Assembly: GCF_018588885.1 (NCBI RefSeq)
Contig: NZ_JAFFIW010000003.1
Span: 248,001-312,000, forward strand
DNA from: Mesorhizobium sp. dw_380
GTDB taxonomy: Bacteria > Pseudomonadota > Alphaproteobacteria > Rhizobiales > Rhizobiaceae
Direction: 5' to 3'
Length of the DNA stretch: 64,000 bases
Shown: positions 63,500 through 64,000 of the stretch, in pieces
How the letters are laid out: each line of letters opens with the position of its first letter
How positions within the stretch are numbered: the first letter of the stretch is position 1
The notes under the pieces: generated by a model
Database searches by the model: none
What the model was told of the DNA's origin: nothing
The model's input: only the letters and a program-made list of their open reading frames with translations
Made by a program: the position numbers and the translations under genes

Positions 63500-64000
63500 T
63501 CAGCCCACAAACCCCACCTTCTTGTGCGAGCCATCGCAGAACGGCTTGTTGGCGGAATGACCGCAGCGGCAGAGGAAGGTGCGCTGCGTGCGATCGATCG
63601 TGTGGCCGGTGCCAGTGACGATTTCCAGATTGCCTTCGATCTTGAGCGGGCCGTTCGTCGTCGGGGTGACAGTCAGCGGGCCATTCCTCGCGTCGAGCGC
63701 CGGCGTATCCTTCAACGCCGGCTCGCCGGTGGCCGTAAATCCGGCCTTGGTATGGCTGCCGTCGCAGAACGGCTTGTTTTGCGACGCGCCGCAGCGGCAG
63801 AGCGTGGCGCGATAAGACGTCTCGCCATCGAGCACGATCTCGGCGTGCAGGGAAAGCGGACCGTTTTCGCGCAGCCGCACGGTGTTGACCACCGGCGGCT
63901 GCTCCTGCGGTCCGCCATCCTTCCTGGTGTAGGTGATGGCGCCGGACGGGCAGCTTTCAGCGATGGCGACGATTTTTTCGACGCTGGCGGCCTCGGGATG
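63500..64000 (-). CDS. CDGSH iron-sulfur protein with Fer4_19 domain (cut by right edge)
   Basis: The frame is open through the window edge, so the N-terminus is missing. 36 visible residues ahead of VVNTVRL (EKIVAIAESCPSGAITY) match the divergent 4Fe-4S domain Fer4_19. Two CDGSH motifs follow, CRCGASQNKPFCDGSH and CRCGHSANKPFCDGSH, each with the three Cys and one His that bind a 2Fe-2S cluster. The product would carry one 4Fe-4S-like and two 2Fe-2S clusters, giving a redox or cluster-transfer role. An internal GTG at 63892 is not the true start. Confidence 0.92.
   Translation of the reverse strand, partial: HPEAASVEKIVAIAESCPSGAITYTRKDGGPQEQPPVVNTVRLRENGPLSLHAEIVLDGETSYRATLCRCGASQNKPFCDGSHTKAGFTATGEPALKDTPALDARNGPLTVTPTTNGPLKIEGNLEIVTGTGHTIDRTQRTFLCRCGHSANKPFCDGSHKKVGFVG

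Overview
The window is high-GC, gene-dense DNA from an alphaproteobacterium of the order Rhizobiales, most likely Mesorhizobium or a close relative. Three things point there: the chain dnaK-dnaJ-pmtA with a rhizobial-type phosphatidylethanolamine methyltransferase, many sugar and amino-sugar catabolic operons with CUT1 ABC transporters, and a dense set of intergenic palindromic mosaic repeats. I see no phage, insertion sequence, CRISPR array, rRNA or tRNA. The genus is an inference from content, not from a search.

Layout. 1-7.5 kb: a hydantoinase/oxoprolinase cut by the left edge, ferredoxin-NADP reductase, deoxyribose-phosphate aldolase with a two-domain ALDH16-type aldehyde dehydrogenase, and an SDR plus FAH-family hydrolase pair that fits the end of non-phosphorylating L-fucose-type sugar acid breakdown. 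7.7-19.6 kb: a divergent amino-sugar locus. Leftward lie murQ (MurNAc-6-P etherase), an ABC sugar importer and a Gfo/Idh/MocA oxidoreductase. Rightward lie a sugar kinase, a GntR/HutC regulator, a SIS-type glucosamine-6-P deaminase, nagA and an FAD oxidoreductase, mostly with 4-bp overlaps. Both arms start about 24 bp downstream of the same paired TGGTATT direct repeat. 19.6-25.4 kb: a BclA/SbmA-like peptide ABC transporter, malonyl-CoA synthetase, a GntR regulator and rpe. 25.6-31.5 kb: an operon of two large secreted cysteine-rich proteins. 31.8-38.7 kb: dnaK behind a heat-shock-type promoter, dnaJ, pmtA, an FMN reductase, pyrF, a DUF1330 protein and a GntR regulator.

38.7-51.3 kb: a cupin protein, an ArsR/SRPBCC pair, a GFA protein, an orphan ATP-grasp protein, a De Ley-Doudoroff D-galactose cluster (SDR, KDGal kinase, KDPGal aldolase, lactonase), a GGDEF-EAL protein, a membrane glycosyltransferase group (GT-C-like, GT2, GtrA) and gshB. 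51.3-56.3 kb: a patch that looks accessory, with lower GC in part: TetR/SnoaL pair, sulfotransferase-like gene, GST, secreted beta-propeller, LysR. 56.6-64 kb: comM, a small unknown gene, malate synthase G, a second hydantoinase/oxoprolinase and an iron-sulfur CDGSH protein cut by the right edge.

The most unusual observations are the shared direct-repeat operator on both arms of the amino-sugar locus; repeat elements fused to gene ends, where they supply stop codons (matB, gtrA, the right-hand hydantoinase gene) or coding sequence (the C-terminus of MurQ); and the cysteine-rich secreted protein pair, with an exact 36-residue repeat array and one domain shared between the two partners.
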